From contig CAILAC010000016.1 in the NCBI GenBank assembly GCA_903832055.1, positions 558,001-622,000 of the forward strand: a stretch of DNA of 64,000 nucleotides, read 5' to 3'. A model generated the notes under the pieces. That model had not been told where the DNA came from and ran no database searches. It was given only the letters and a program-made list of their open reading frames with translations. This document shows positions 34,167 to 43,231 of the stretch, in pieces. Both the position numbers and the translations under genes were made by a program. The stretch is from an uncultured Acidobacteriota bacterium. Lineage in GTDB: Bacteria > Acidobacteriota > Terriglobia > Terriglobales > Acidobacteriaceae. Numbering within the stretch: the stretch's first letter is position 1; the number at the start of each line of letters is the position of its first letter.

Positions 34167-35513
34167 CTAGCGAACGTCCTGCGCCGTCGGATAGTAGCCC
34201 GGCTTGGAAGTGACTTCGACGTTGGGCCTGTCTACGCGAACCTCGATTGCACGATACTTTCCGTCGATTGCCGGTTGATGGCTGATGTAGCCCAGTGTGT
34301 ACTGGGTGCGGGCTTCCTCGGCAATGTGGGCATAGCTTTTTTCAATGCCGTTCACGCTTCGCTCTGCTTCCAGTGTGCCGCCGGTCGCCTGGGCGTATCG
34401 GATCAGGATGTTGTCGTTCATCTGGAAGGGCAGGTGGAAGCGGCTCAGATACCCCTCTCCCCAGCGCGCCGAATCGCCGACCAGCGTCGCGTACACGGCA
34501 ATCTTGTTGGTCTGGAGATACTTGATGACCTCCTTGGCGCTCGCCTTGCTGCCGTATTCCTTACCGTCCGAGATAACGTAAACGATGCGGCGACGGCCCG
34601 GCGGGCGCTTGGAGAGTTCAACAGCAGCGCGCAGAATCGCGTCGTTCAGCGTGTGAATCTCCTTCTGAATGTTCATGACTGGTCCGCCTGCGCTGCGCCC
34701 CTGCTGCAGGTTGGGGTCAACGCAAGAGCCGTTGCTCGTGATGCTGCAACCCGCCAGCGGGCCAGAGTTCACCGGCACGCCTTCATCGCGGCCGGTCGCC
34801 TTGTTCAGCGCCAGCACGGCCGTCAGCAAATGGCTCTGGGCACCCGTAAACCCGGTCAGTTCCTTGGCCCCGTTGTTATAGCTGAAAACAGCTACATCGT
34901 CATACGGCGTCAGCGACCCCTGAATGGCTCCAAGCGAATTGTTCACCTTTGCCATCACATCGGCCGTCAGGCTCTGATCAATGACATACGCCACCGAAAG
35001 CGGATAAGGGTCAACAGTGAATAGCCGCAGTTGTTGCCGCTGATTGTTTTCATACACCCTGAAGTCGCGAAACGTCAGGCCTGCAACCAGTTGTCCCTTG
35101 GAGTCCTTCACCGTTACCGGCACTTCAACGAAGTTCGTGTAGGTCCTGAAAACAGTAACTCCCGCTTCAACGCCCTTGCCTGGCTCAGGCAACTCGGGCG
35201 GCGTAGTCTGCACTTCATCTGGACCGGCTGCTGAAGGAGCACGCGAAGAAGGTGCTGCTCCGTCGCCCCCGGAGTTTTGTGTTCCTGAAGACGATGTCTG
35301 GGGCGTCTTGGGTGAGCTCTGTGATGAGTCGGTACCCAGACCGGGCGTCACCTGGTCTTTCATATCCGACATCGGGCGCGGTGCCTGCGGCGTCGGAGCA
35401 TCTGGTACCGCCTGCGCATGCATGCTCACCGATGTCAGCGCCATGCCAAAAGCCAGCGCCAGTGGTGCGCCTATAAAATGCCGATATGTCTTGCCCATCT
35501 TGGCAGAATTCAC
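34167..35513 (-). CDS. Exported VWFA-related acidobacterial protein (first of a divergent pair)
   Basis: 448 residues. A signal peptide (about 15-35, GAPLALAFGMALTSVSMHAQA) is followed by a Pro/Ser/Gly-rich linker to about residue 105. Then comes the family's opening TVFRTYTNFVEVPVTVKDSKGQLVAGLTFRDFRVYENNQRQ. The vWA domain (about 160-420) has DQSLT where the MIDAS normally reads DxSxS; the Asp and Ser are kept and the last position is Thr. The end AIEVRVDRPNVEVTSKPGYYPT is the usual family finish. The family (TIGR03436 type) is abundant in Acidobacteriota, of unknown role, probably extracytoplasmic ligand binding. It runs away from its paralogue at 35644. Confidence 0.86.
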   Translation of the reverse strand: MNSAKMGKTYRHFIGAPLALAFGMALTSVSMHAQAVPDAPTPQAPRPMSDMKDQVTPGLGTDSSQSSPKTPQTSSSGTQNSGGDGAAPSSRAPSAAGPDEVQTTPPELPEPGKGVEAGVTVFRTYTNFVEVPVTVKDSKGQLVAGLTFRDFRVYENNQRQQLRLFTVDPYPLSVAYVIDQSLTADVMAKVNNSLGAIQGSLTPYDDVAVFSYNNGAKELTGFTGAQSHLLTAVLALNKATGRDEGVPVNSGPLAGCSITSNGSCVDPNLQQGRSAGGPVMNIQKEIHTLNDAILRAAVELSKRPPGRRRIVYVISDGKEYGSKASAKEVIKYLQTNKIAVYATLVGDSARWGEGYLSRFHLPFQMNDNILIRYAQATGGTLEAERSVNGIEKSYAHIAEEARTQYTLGYISHQPAIDGKYRAIEVRVDRPNVEVTSKPGYYPTAQDVR

Positions 35514-35643
35514 TTAGATTCCTTTGTCGCGGTCCCGCCGCGGTTCACAACTTGAAATCCCTGTTGCATTGGTCAGATTATCAGACGCAGCAACAAGCCG
35601 CTGGTCTCATCAGCTTCCCGTATGCTTCCCAGAGGTGCCTTTC

Positions 35644-36780
35644 ATGCGTCCAACTGCTATGCAAATGTTCCATCGAGTTTGGCCAAACCTGCCCGCCCGG
35701 ATTTTCCTCGCCATTCTCGTCGCGCTGACTCTGCTCGCCTCTGCGACCGCGCCACTCCATGCACAACTGGCACCGTCGCCTGATGCTGCGCCTATCAGTA
35801 ACGCCCCACCGCCTAAGCCTGAATCCGACGATGAACCCCTGACCACCCTCAAAGTCGATGTCAACCTGGTCAGCCTCTACTTCACCGTCAAAGACAAGTC
35901 TGGCATGCTCATTCCTCATCTCTCAAAGGATGACTGCTCCGTTGCTGAGGACAAGGAACTGCAGAAGCTCAAAAACTTTCAGGCCGAAGCCAATCAGCCG
36001 CTCACCCTTGGCATTCTCCTCGATACCTCAGGCAGCCAGCAGGAGGTCTTGCCCCTTGAGCAGGATTTCGGCAGCCAGTTCCTCTCCCGCGTCCTCAAAA
36101 GCAAAGATGAAGCCTTCCTGATCAGCTTTGACGTGGACGTAGACATGCTGCAGGACTATACAAACAGCCCTCGTCAGCTTGAACGAGCCATGCGCAAGGC
36201 AGAGATCAACACCGCCGGCGGCAATGGCGCTGCCGGTATTCCAGGTGCCGGCACTGGACCAGTTCCCATCCACGGCGACCCCAAGGGCACCCTGCTCTAC
36301 GACGCCGTTTACCTCGCCTCCAACGAAAAGCTCAGCAAAGAGACTGGCCGCAAGGCCATCATCATCCTCTCTGACGGTCAGGATCAGGGTAGCCGCGTCA
36401 AGATCGCCGCAGCAATTGAAGCCGCGCAAAAGGCAAATGTCATCATCTACGGAATTCTCATTGCAGACCGTGGCGCCTACGGAGGGTTCTCGTTTGGGTA
36501 CAGCGGCGACTATGCGATGAAGAAGATGGCCGAAGAGACTGGTGGAAGACTCATCGATGTCGGCAACAATGGAAAGAAACTTGAAGCGGCATTCCGCCAG
36601 ATCGAGGATGAACTTCGCACCCAGTACGTGGCCTCGTACACGCCCACCAATGACAAGGCTGACGGCACCTACCGCAAGATTGCCGTAAGCTGCAAAGCCA
36701 GCTCTGGCGCAGGTCCAGCCGAAGAATTAAAAGTACAGGTTCGCAAAGGCTACTACGCACTTCCACCAGACGACAAATAG
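35644..36780 (+). CDS. Exported VWFA-related acidobacterial protein (second of a divergent pair)
   Basis: 378 residues from ATG 35644, chosen over the upstream in-frame start (35524) because an AGAGGTG site lies just before it and a clean signal peptide follows (FLAILVALTLLASATAPLHAQ). The body starts LKVDVNLVSLYFTVKDKSGMLIPHLSKDDCSVAEDK, then the vWA domain with a perfect MIDAS, DTSGS. Later motifs are KAIIILSDGQDQGSRV and LRTQYVASYTPTN. It ends KVQVRKGYYALP, like its neighbour. It shares family and order of elements with the protein at 34167-35513, but the two are clearly diverged. About 130 bp separates the two starts. Confidence 0.87.
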   Translation: MRPTAMQMFHRVWPNLPARIFLAILVALTLLASATAPLHAQLAPSPDAAPISNAPPPKPESDDEPLTTLKVDVNLVSLYFTVKDKSGMLIPHLSKDDCSVAEDKELQKLKNFQAEANQPLTLGILLDTSGSQQEVLPLEQDFGSQFLSRVLKSKDEAFLISFDVDVDMLQDYTNSPRQLERAMRKAEINTAGGNGAAGIPGAGTGPVPIHGDPKGTLLYDAVYLASNEKLSKETGRKAIIILSDGQDQGSRVKIAAAIEAAQKANVIIYGILIADRGAYGGFSFGYSGDYAMKKMAEETGGRLIDVGNNGKKLEAAFRQIEDELRTQYVASYTPTNDKADGTYRKIAVSCKASSGAGPAEELKVQVRKGYYALPPDDK

Positions 36781-36953
36781 AATTCCCTCAAACGTCGCAA
36801 AATCAGACAGTACCGCGCTGGTGAAAACCAGCGTGTCGGTTGCACGTAATCTGGTGCGTCGTCATGAAAGCCCTTAGTATCGGCCCATGTCACAGAAGCT
36901 TTAGCGGCTGCGGCAAATAAGTGTGCATCCCATCAGCGCGCAAGGAACATGCA

Positions 36954-37205
36954 ATGAACTCCAACACCCCAGACGTTGAATCATTTGAAATAAGCCCACG
37001 CTTCCGCCAGTCGATTGAAGAGCGGATTGTCCGCCTCGAGCGCGATGCCCAAGCCGATGAGCTCGCCTTGGCCTTCCTGGTCCACGAAGATCACATTCGC
37101 CGCCATCGCCGCCTGGTCGTTGTCCAGCGTACTGAGGCGCTGCGTATGCGGCTCTTTCTTGATCGCTCCCGTTCACGGCTGCCCCGGCCCATGATTTCGC
37201 TCTGA
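36954..37205 (+). CDS. Small hypothetical protein
   Basis: 83 residues from ATG 36954, with an AAGGAAC stretch 7 nt before it. It is charged and largely helical (SPRFRQSIEERIVRLERDAQADELALAFLVHEDHIRRHRRLVVVQRTEALRMRLFL), with an Arg-rich C-terminus. No motif, signal peptide or known family was recognised. Codon choice looks like that of neighbouring genes, which supports coding, but the reverse strand is also open. It lies between the VWFA gene and the chemoreceptor gene, not clearly in an operon. Confidence 0.45.
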   Translation: MNSNTPDVESFEISPRFRQSIEERIVRLERDAQADELALAFLVHEDHIRRHRRLVVVQRTEALRMRLFLDRSRSRLPRPMISL

Positions 37206-37548
37206 TTGCCCTCTTTGCCCCCCATGGTGAGCGCAAGGCTCGCTTATAGCTGCAGACCCGCTGCACTCAGATTCCGCATATGCAGTTTTTCGCCTGCCAT
37301 CCCTCCGACGAGTCACTCTTCTACCCCAAAATGGGGCCCGCCCTGCCCTGTTCCAACAGCCTCTCCAGCCGATTTCTTCCTTATTACCGGACGACACGAT
37401 CCGCTGGAGTTTTTGGCTGATCGGTCGATAGCCACAATCAGTACTAGACGAGCCGCCCCGCGCCTAATTCCATGTCAGGCAAGGAGCGGCACCCGTGGCC
37501 ATGACGATGGCTTCCGAGTTGTGGCGCAATGCCAGAGGAGTATTTTTG
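37206..37548. other. Gene-free interval before the chemoreceptor gene
   Basis: Short frames exist on both strands, but none looks coding. The stretch presumably carries the promoter of the chemoreceptor gene. The one clear signal is the GAGGAG site at 37535-37540, eight bases before ATG 37549. Confidence 0.5.
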
Positions 37549-39201
37549 ATGAAGCTGTTAAACCACTTGCGCTTTAGCGCGAAGCTGAACCTGATGACTG
37601 GTGTCGCCGTTGTAGGTCTCGTCGTCTTCGCTCTGCTCACTTACCTTACCTTGCGCGCCGTGCGCATCAATTCACCGCTTTACGAGGATATTGCGCTGGC
37701 TTATCAGTTGGCAGGCGATTGCTATGACCCGCCCGCCAGCCTGGTCGCGGCCCTGCCGCCCGCTATCGCTGCCGAAGATGCAACCACACCGGAGGAAACC
37801 CGCAAATACGTCGATCTGCTCAAACAGGATCATCAGGCCTTTCTCACCAGCCAGAAGCACTACAGCGACGTGCTACCCGACGGAGAAATTCGCAGGGTAA
37901 TTCGCGACTCTACCTTCCCCCCCGGCGAAGCGTGGTTTGGCATCGCTGAATCGGAGTACATTCCACTCCTCCTCGCAGGAGATCACGATGGTGCCCGCAA
38001 GCTCCGCATCGCAAAGATGAATCCTCTCTTTGTCCAGCACAAGGCTGGCAATGACAAGCTCGCCGAACTCACATCAAGCTGGATTCCCAACCAGGAAAAA
38101 AGTGCCGCCATCCTCATTCAAGCGCGCCGGTTGGAACTTGGGTTGCTCTTCGTAAGCATCGTAGTCTTCGTCAGCGGTATGGGCGTCGCCATCTCACGCA
38201 GCATCGTAGTCCCCGTCAAGAACGCGGTAGCCGTACTCAATTCCATGGCAAATGGAGACCTTTCAAAATCATTCGACGTTGATTCCCAGGATGAAATGCA
38301 GGAGGTCGCGGTAGCCCTGAATCAGACCATTGCTTCCTTTCAGAGAGTACTTTGTGCCATTCATCAGGCCGCAGAGCGCACCGCGGCGGCCAGCACGGAG
38401 ATGGCCTCAACCGCTCAGGAGACGGCGCAACGCTCCCGCCATCAATCCCATGAGACGCATCAGGTGGCCTCCGCCATGGTGCAGATGACCGCGGCCATCG
38501 CTGAGGTCTCGTCCGCTGCCAACAATGCCGCTAACTCCGGATCGGCCACTGAATCTGCCGCAGACCAGGGCCACCGCGTCGTCGAGGAGACAATGCAGAT
38601 GATTCAGCGGGCCGCGGAGACAACCTCCCTCGCCGCACGCCAGATTGAGGCCCTCGGCCAGAGTTCAGAGCAGATCGGCCGCATCGTTGGCGTCATCGAC
38701 GAAATCGCCGGTCAGACAAACCTCCTTGCTCTCAATGCCGCTATTGAGGCAGCCCGGGCCGGCGAGCAGGGCCGAGGATTCGCTGTCGTCGCTGGAGAGG
38801 TCCGCCGTTTGGCTGAGCGAACCACGGCCGCAACCAAGGAAATCGCAACAATGATTCAGACCGTGCAACGTGAGACTTCAGAAGCCGTCAAATCCATGGA
38901 ACATGGCAGAGCCGATGTCGAGGCTGGCCTCTTGCGGGCACAGCAATGCGGCAGTGCCCTGGATGAGATCGTGCAGTTGGCCCGTCAAGCCGGCTCAATG
39001 GTTCTGCAGATTGCTTCCTCAACCAGGGAGCAAACTTCGGTCGCCGAACAGGTCACCAAAAGCATGCACTCGATTTCAGACTTTAACCAGCACGCCACAA
39101 ACGCCGGTGAAGAATCAGTGATCGCCTGCAACGATCTGGCTCGGCTGGCCACGGAACTCGAACACCACCTGCAAAGCTTTTCCATAGGATCAGCCTGCTA
39201 G
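37549..39201 (+). CDS. Methyl-accepting chemotaxis protein
   Basis: 550 residues from ATG 37549, preceded by GAGGAG (an upstream in-frame ATG at 37495 lacks such a site). First membrane span about 12-34 ([19 protein letters not shown]), a periplasmic helical sensor region (about 35-190, four-helix-bundle-like), second span near 200-222 ([21 protein letters not shown]), then a HAMP domain ([25 protein letters not shown]). The signalling coiled coil carries the conserved hairpin tip [47 protein letters not shown], in near-identical form. No che genes lie nearby, so it must work with a distant array. Confidence 0.94.
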   Translation: MKLLNHLRFSAKLNLMTGVAVVGLVVFALLTYLTLRAVRINSPLYEDIALAYQLAGDCYDPPASLVAALPPAIAAEDATTPEETRKYVDLLKQDHQAFLTSQKHYSDVLPDGEIRRVIRDSTFPPGEAWFGIAESEYIPLLLAGDHDGARKLRIAKMNPLFVQHKAGNDKLAELTSSWIPNQEKSAAILIQARRLELGLLFVSIVVFVSGMGVAISRSIVVPVKNAVAVLNSMANGDLSKSFDVDSQDEMQEVAVALNQTIASFQRVLCAIHQAAERTAAASTEMASTAQETAQRSRHQSHETHQVASAMVQMTAAIAEVSSAANNAANSGSATESAADQGHRVVEETMQMIQRAAETTSLAARQIEALGQSSEQIGRIVGVIDEIAGQTNLLALNAAIEAARAGEQGRGFAVVAGEVRRLAERTTAATKEIATMIQTVQRETSEAVKSMEHGRADVEAGLLRAQQCGSALDEIVQLARQAGSMVLQIASSTREQTSVAEQVTKSMHSISDFNQHATNAGEESVIACNDLARLATELEHHLQSFSIGSAC

Positions 39202-39221
39202 TTACACTGTCACAGCAATCA

Positions 39222-39256
39222 AATGGCCGTATTCCGGATCAAGGAATACGGCCATT
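39222..39256. terminator. Bidirectional hairpin terminator between chemoreceptor and SDR genes
   Basis: A perfect 14-bp stem (AATGGCCGTATTCC, 39222-39235, with 39243-39256) has a 7-nt loop. It is followed on the plus strand by GTTGTTT. It lies 20 bp after each of the two convergent stop codons, so it could serve both. Confidence 0.8.
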
Positions 39257-39276
39257 GTTGTTTCAAAAACTCAAGG

Positions 39277-40014
39277 TTACCAGGGCAATTCCTTGCCCAT
39301 ATGGAGGAACCGTCCGCTCGGCCCATCTGACCCCAGTAGCGCCAGCTCAACACTTGTCTTCGCTCCGTCAGGAATCTCCATCGGCGCCGCACTCGTACCC
39401 ATCTCCGTCTTTACCCAGCCGGGATGTGCCGAATTGACCTTAATCGCCGTGCCTTTCAACTCGTGAGCCAGATGAATCGTAAAAGCATTCAGAGCCGACT
39501 TCGATGCGTCATACGCAAATACCTTGCTCGCATAGATCGGGCTCTTGGGATCAGCATGAAGCGACAAAGAACCTAGGATGCTGGATAAATTCACGATGCG
39601 CCCGGCCTGGCTCTTCTTCAGCAACGGCAGCAGTTCCCGTGTCAGTCCGACCACAGCAAAGAAATTGGTATCGAATACCGCAAATAGATCCGCATCAGTG
39701 ATTTGACTCGTGATGTTTCTCAAGCCATCTGCCGTTGTCATCCCCGCATTGTTGATCAGAATATCCAGCACGCCAAATCTCTGCTCAAGATAAGCGGCTG
39801 CTGCTACCCGGTCAGCCGACTTGGTCACATCCAACTGAATCCCGTGGGCGTCAATTCCGGCTGCCTTCAACTTTGCGGCGGCTTCCTCCGCAGCGCCCAA
39901 CGTGCGGGCTCCAAGCACAACCGTCACTCCTTTTTCACCCAACTGCTTTGCCGTTTCAAAACCAATTCCGCGATTTGCCCCTGTAATCAAGGCAACCTTT
40001 GTCTGCTCCGCCAT
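39277..40014 (-). CDS. SDR family NAD(P)-dependent oxidoreductase
   Basis: 245 residues, the usual classical SDR length. The nucleotide-binding motif TGANRGIG lies at about 14-21, LINNAGMT in the middle, the catalytic Ser in VNLSSILGSLS, and Tyr/Lys in FAYDASKSALNAF. After it comes VNSAHPGWVKTEMG. Its nearest relatives seem to be carbonyl-reductase-type SDRs, but the substrate is not clear. It is a single gene converging on the chemoreceptor gene across a hairpin terminator. Confidence 0.9.
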   Translation of the reverse strand: MAEQTKVALITGANRGIGFETAKQLGEKGVTVVLGARTLGAAEEAAAKLKAAGIDAHGIQLDVTKSADRVAAAAYLEQRFGVLDILINNAGMTTADGLRNITSQITDADLFAVFDTNFFAVVGLTRELLPLLKKSQAGRIVNLSSILGSLSLHADPKSPIYASKVFAYDASKSALNAFTIHLAHELKGTAIKVNSAHPGWVKTEMGTSAAPMEIPDGAKTSVELALLGSDGPSGRFLHMGKELPW

Positions 40015-40110
40015 CGTATGGCCTCCTGTCAGCAGTAGATGAACTGTGCATGGCGAAAGGATTCAGCTTATGACTCATTCGGCTTGAATTCGATTTTGAA
40101 GTTGGGATTT

Positions 40111-40186
40111 TGGAGCACCGGGCGGGAATTGAACCCGCGAATACTGGTTTTGCAGACCAGCGCGTTAGCCACTTCGCCACCGGTGC
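40111..40186 (-). tRNA. tRNA-Cys (anticodon GCA)
   Basis: On the minus strand a full cloverleaf can be folded: acceptor GCACCGG with CCGGTGC, D-arm GCG...CGC, anticodon arm CTGGT-CTGCAAA-ACCAG (anticodon GCA, complement at 40151-40153), T-arm GCGGG-TTCAATT-CCCGC. The discriminator is U73, as expected for tRNA-Cys, and CCA is encoded (40111-40113). Confidence 0.96.
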
Positions 40187-40468
40187 CCATCTTGCAGAAA
40201 ATCGCAGACCGCGACTGCTGCACCCTTCAATTCAAGCTCAAACTAAAAACCCACCACGCGGAATTTGCGGGTGGGCGTTTGAGGGTCAACTCGAAGTTCT
40301 CGAATCTAAATCTCAATATCCTCCCCGGCGCAGCAACAGCAACAGCCGCTTGGGACTTGCCGGATTGAATGGAGAATCGTCATCGAAATCGAACCCTTCC
40401 GAGTCAGTCATTCCTGACCGCCCGATTGAAAGTAGACTAGAATCAAACGCCCGCAGTGTCAAGCGGGC

Positions 40469-41443
40469 ATGGGGGTGAGAGCCTTGCCAGTGAATCTCGA
40501 TTACTTCGTTCTCGACGTATTTACCGACCGTCAACTGACCGGTAATCCGCTGGCGGTCGTGCTCAATCCCGGGTTCCTGACGACGGAAGACATGCAGGCG
40601 ATCGCGCGGGAGACAAATCTTTCTGAAACGACATTTGTCGAGCGGCGGGACCCAATTGTTGAACTCACGGAAGGCGTCCGCGTCCGAATTTTCACCACCC
40701 AGGAAGAACTCGGCTTTGCCGGCCACCCCACCCTTGGGACCGCGAGCCTGCTCCGTACCATTGCTCCGGAGTGCATTGTCAACGGAACGGTAACGCTCGC
40801 CCTCAATGTGGGTCCCGTGCCCATCCGTTTCACACCGCTCCCTCCGGACGCTCCGCTGTGGCCGCTTCAGGGTGAAATGACGCAGCCTGATCCAGAATTC
40901 GGTGAAATTCTCTCCCCGGTCGATGTTGCGTCCCTGACCGGCTTGTCTCTGGCCGACTTCGACCCCGTTCGCCCTATCCAGATCGTTTCGACGGGCACAG
41001 CTTTTGCCATCGTTCCGCTGCGTTCAGCTCATGCCCTTTCTGGTCTTAAAGTGCAACAAGACGAGGCGAGGGCTTATCTCAGAGCTCGCGGAGCGCGTTG
41101 GTTCTATGTCCTTGGCCCGACCGGCGCAGCTCATTCCAGCAGTTCCCCACAACCAGGCTGGCGGGCACGCATGCAGTTCGAAGGCGGCGAAGACCCCGCC
41201 ACCGGCTCCGCGGCAGGTTGCGCCATCAGTTTCCTCGTCCGTCACGGGGCAGTCGCACCCAATGAAACCATCCACCTCCGCCAGGGTGTCGAGATTCAGA
41301 GACCAAGTAACCTCTTCCTGACCGCAGCCTTCCAGGAGCATCCAGAGAATCTCTTTTTTGACCCCTCGCGGTCCCGCGTGACCCAGGTGCGAGTCGGAGG
41401 AAGCACCGTTCTCGTGGCAAAAGGTCAGCTTTTCCTGCCGTGA
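40469..41443 (+). CDS. PhzF family isomerase
   Basis: 324 residues. The start YFVLDVFTDRQLTGNPLAVV and the Glu of NLSETTFV (E53), the acid/base residue in PhzF, are intact. So are GFAGHPTLGTA and the second-lobe EDPATGSAAGCAI. The protein is a two-lobed diaminopimelate-epimerase fold; most genomic members are not in phenazine pathways and their substrates are unknown. The start is uncertain. ATG 40469 abuts a 6-bp hairpin (40449-40468), while a GGGGTGAG site lies after it, so TTG 40484 or GTG 40490 may be the real start. It is a single gene. Confidence 0.9.
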   Translation: MGVRALPVNLDYFVLDVFTDRQLTGNPLAVVLNPGFLTTEDMQAIARETNLSETTFVERRDPIVELTEGVRVRIFTTQEELGFAGHPTLGTASLLRTIAPECIVNGTVTLALNVGPVPIRFTPLPPDAPLWPLQGEMTQPDPEFGEILSPVDVASLTGLSLADFDPVRPIQIVSTGTAFAIVPLRSAHALSGLKVQQDEARAYLRARGARWFYVLGPTGAAHSSSSPQPGWRARMQFEGGEDPATGSAAGCAISFLVRHGAVAPNETIHLRQGVEIQRPSNLFLTAAFQEHPENLFFDPSRSRVTQVRVGGSTVLVAKGQLFLP

Positions 41444-42057
41444 TGCACACGCTTTCAACAGGTATTCCTCGTGCCAACTTGCTGCGAACATGAGACGTAA
41501 CGGACTATCGTCAAAATGCTGAAAATTTACAGCGTTGTTTTCGCCTTATCTTCTCCGTTGCGCCATCCACCTTTGGCCCGTAGTCTCAAAAAGCGTTGCA
41601 GGAGTTGAGCCGGAACAGTGGCTGGACTAGTTTTAGGAAACCGACATAATCGCAAGAGAGCAGATGGAAACTGTCTCATCCGGTAGCCCGTAGGCCGGTC
41701 CATATCGAGATTCGAAGTACTCGCAATTTCACTCATTTCTTGTTCCCCCCTCGGAGCGCGAGTGAAGTCAAGTGCATCGCGATGGGAATTTACCGGTGAG
41801 TCTCCGAGACTTCCGTTTTTGTTTGCTCAATGTAGATCTACCCGGGCCAGCTTTGCAGGCTATGTTACGGCGACAATGCGCTCTGCGCGTTGGCAGGAAA
41901 GTTCTGCGCTCAACCGTGATCGAGTTGGCACGGCTGTACTCGTATTCCCGAAGACCAAACCCGCTTCAGCCAGTGAATGCTGCTGCGTCCAACGAGGCCG
42001 CTTCAAGCGGCCCAATGATGTATTGAATTGCACTTTTCAAGGAGCTCACCTTACCCT
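41444..42057. other. 614-bp interval without a supportable gene
   Basis: Frames of up to 164 codons cross this stretch, but none carries a recognisable domain or a good ribosome-binding site, and one overlaps the receiver gene. The interval should contain the promoter of the receiver gene; an AAGGAG at 42039-42044 is the only clear signal and is probably that gene's ribosome-binding site. Confidence 0.5.
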
Positions 42058-42474
42058 ATGCGACCAAAGAAATCCATCCTCTGCGTTGACGACAATGAAC
42101 AAACCCTATCCGTCCGGAAGTTCCTCCTTGAAACACGTGGGTACCGCGTTTTCACAGCGGTCAGCGGACAGGAGGCCATCGACATTTTTTGCTCCACGCA
42201 TATTGACCTGGTGCTCACCGACCTGGGACTCCCGCAGATGGATGGGAATGCACTGATCGCCCGCCTCAAGGAAATCTCCTCAGAAGTACCGATGATCCTC
42301 ACCAGCAATATCGTCCGTGCCGGTGAACGCAGTCACTGCGCCGACGCATTTCTTGCCAAAGGAGCCTGCAATCCAGCCGAATTGATCGAACGCATTCGCG
42401 TCATGAGCGCACGCAAACGGGGACCGCGCAAGGCAGTACCCGTAAATCCCGTCCCAATTCAGCTGACCGCCTGA
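42058..42474 (+). CDS. Stand-alone response-regulator receiver protein
   Basis: 138 residues from ATG 42058. It contains one receiver domain: the acidic pair in SILCVDDNEQT, the phospho-acceptor Asp in LVLTDLGLPQMDG, the Thr/Ser position in PMILTSNI and the conserved Lys in FLAKGACNPAELIERI. There is no output domain, only a basic tail (SARKRGPRKAVPVN). Such single-domain regulators work by protein contact. AAGGAG lies 13 bases before ATG, a rather long spacing. No histidine kinase is nearby. marC starts 76 bp downstream on the same strand, perhaps co-transcribed. Confidence 0.88.
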   Translation: MRPKKSILCVDDNEQTLSVRKFLLETRGYRVFTAVSGQEAIDIFCSTHIDLVLTDLGLPQMDGNALIARLKEISSEVPMILTSNIVRAGERSHCADAFLAKGACNPAELIERIRVMSARKRGPRKAVPVNPVPIQLTA

Positions 42475-42550
42475 TCGTTCCGTTCACGTCGCTGTACAAC
42501 CCCAATTCAACCGCTACAAAGTGACCATCGAGTATCTGCAAGGAAGGCCT

Positions 42551-43231
42551 ATGGGCTTTGACATTATTTACAACCACGTAACCCTGGTTCTGGAAGCGGC
42601 TGTACTGGTTCTTGCTGCGCTCTTCCCCATTGTGAATCCGATTGGCAGCGCGGCTGTTTTTCTTTCCATGGTCCAGAACCTTGACATGGAGTTGCAGCAC
42701 AAGCTCGTCAATCGCATCACTGTTTACAGCTTCTTCCTGCTCTTTGTATCGATGCTTTGCGGTGGAAAGATACTCTCCTTCTTTGGCATTTCACTCTACT
42801 CCGTGCAGATCGGGGGCGGCATCATTGTCGCAGCCAACGGCTGGCAACTGCTCACCAAAGACGCCATGAAGGAGAACGCCGCAACGCCCAATCCTGAAGA
42901 AGTCCTCAATCAGGCCTTCTATCCCTACACGCTCCCCATCACTGTCGGTCCCGGTTCAATCTCAGTGGCTGTGGCCCTGGGCGCACATCTGCCCACGCAG
43001 TTGCACGTAGCGTCTTTTGTGTCTCCTGACATTCTCGCCGCGTCCATTCTTGGCGTTACAGTCTTGTGCATTACGGTCTACGTCAGCTACCGCTGGGCCC
43101 GCGCCGCTGCCGTGCTGCTGGGCAAATCAGGCACCACGGTGCTCATGCGCCTGTCGTCCTTCATCTCATTCTGTATTGGAGTTCAAATCCTCGCCAGCGG
43201 CATCCGAAGCTACATCCAGACGCTGCACTAG
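42551..43231 (+). CDS. MarC/YchE family integral membrane protein
   Basis: 226 residues from ATG 42551, with AAGGAAGG just before it. About six membrane segments can be seen. The first contains the family motif LFPIVNPIGSAAVFLSM, a later one FYPYTLPITVGPGSISVAVALG, which is the repeated MarC P-x-x-x-G-P-G-x-x pattern. Although named after the mar locus, the family's function is not settled and it is not a proven drug pump. It is convergent with the MBL-hydrolase gene: the two stop codons share the palindrome CTAG, so the genes overlap by 4 bp. Confidence 0.9.
   Translation: MGFDIIYNHVTLVLEAAVLVLAALFPIVNPIGSAAVFLSMVQNLDMELQHKLVNRITVYSFFLLFVSMLCGGKILSFFGISLYSVQIGGGIIVAANGWQLLTKDAMKENAATPNPEEVLNQAFYPYTLPITVGPGSISVAVALGAHLPTQLHVASFVSPDILAASILGVTVLCITVYVSYRWARAAAVLLGKSGTTVLMRLSSFISFCIGVQILASGIRSYIQTLH

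Noticed and set aside
36812-36833. Small GC hairpin (CGCTGG...CCAGCG) after the second VWFA gene
   Set aside because: The stem is short and not followed by a T-run.
41762-42256. A 164-codon plus-strand frame
   Set aside because: It overlaps the receiver gene in another frame, its composition is unlike the neighbouring genes and no domain is seen.
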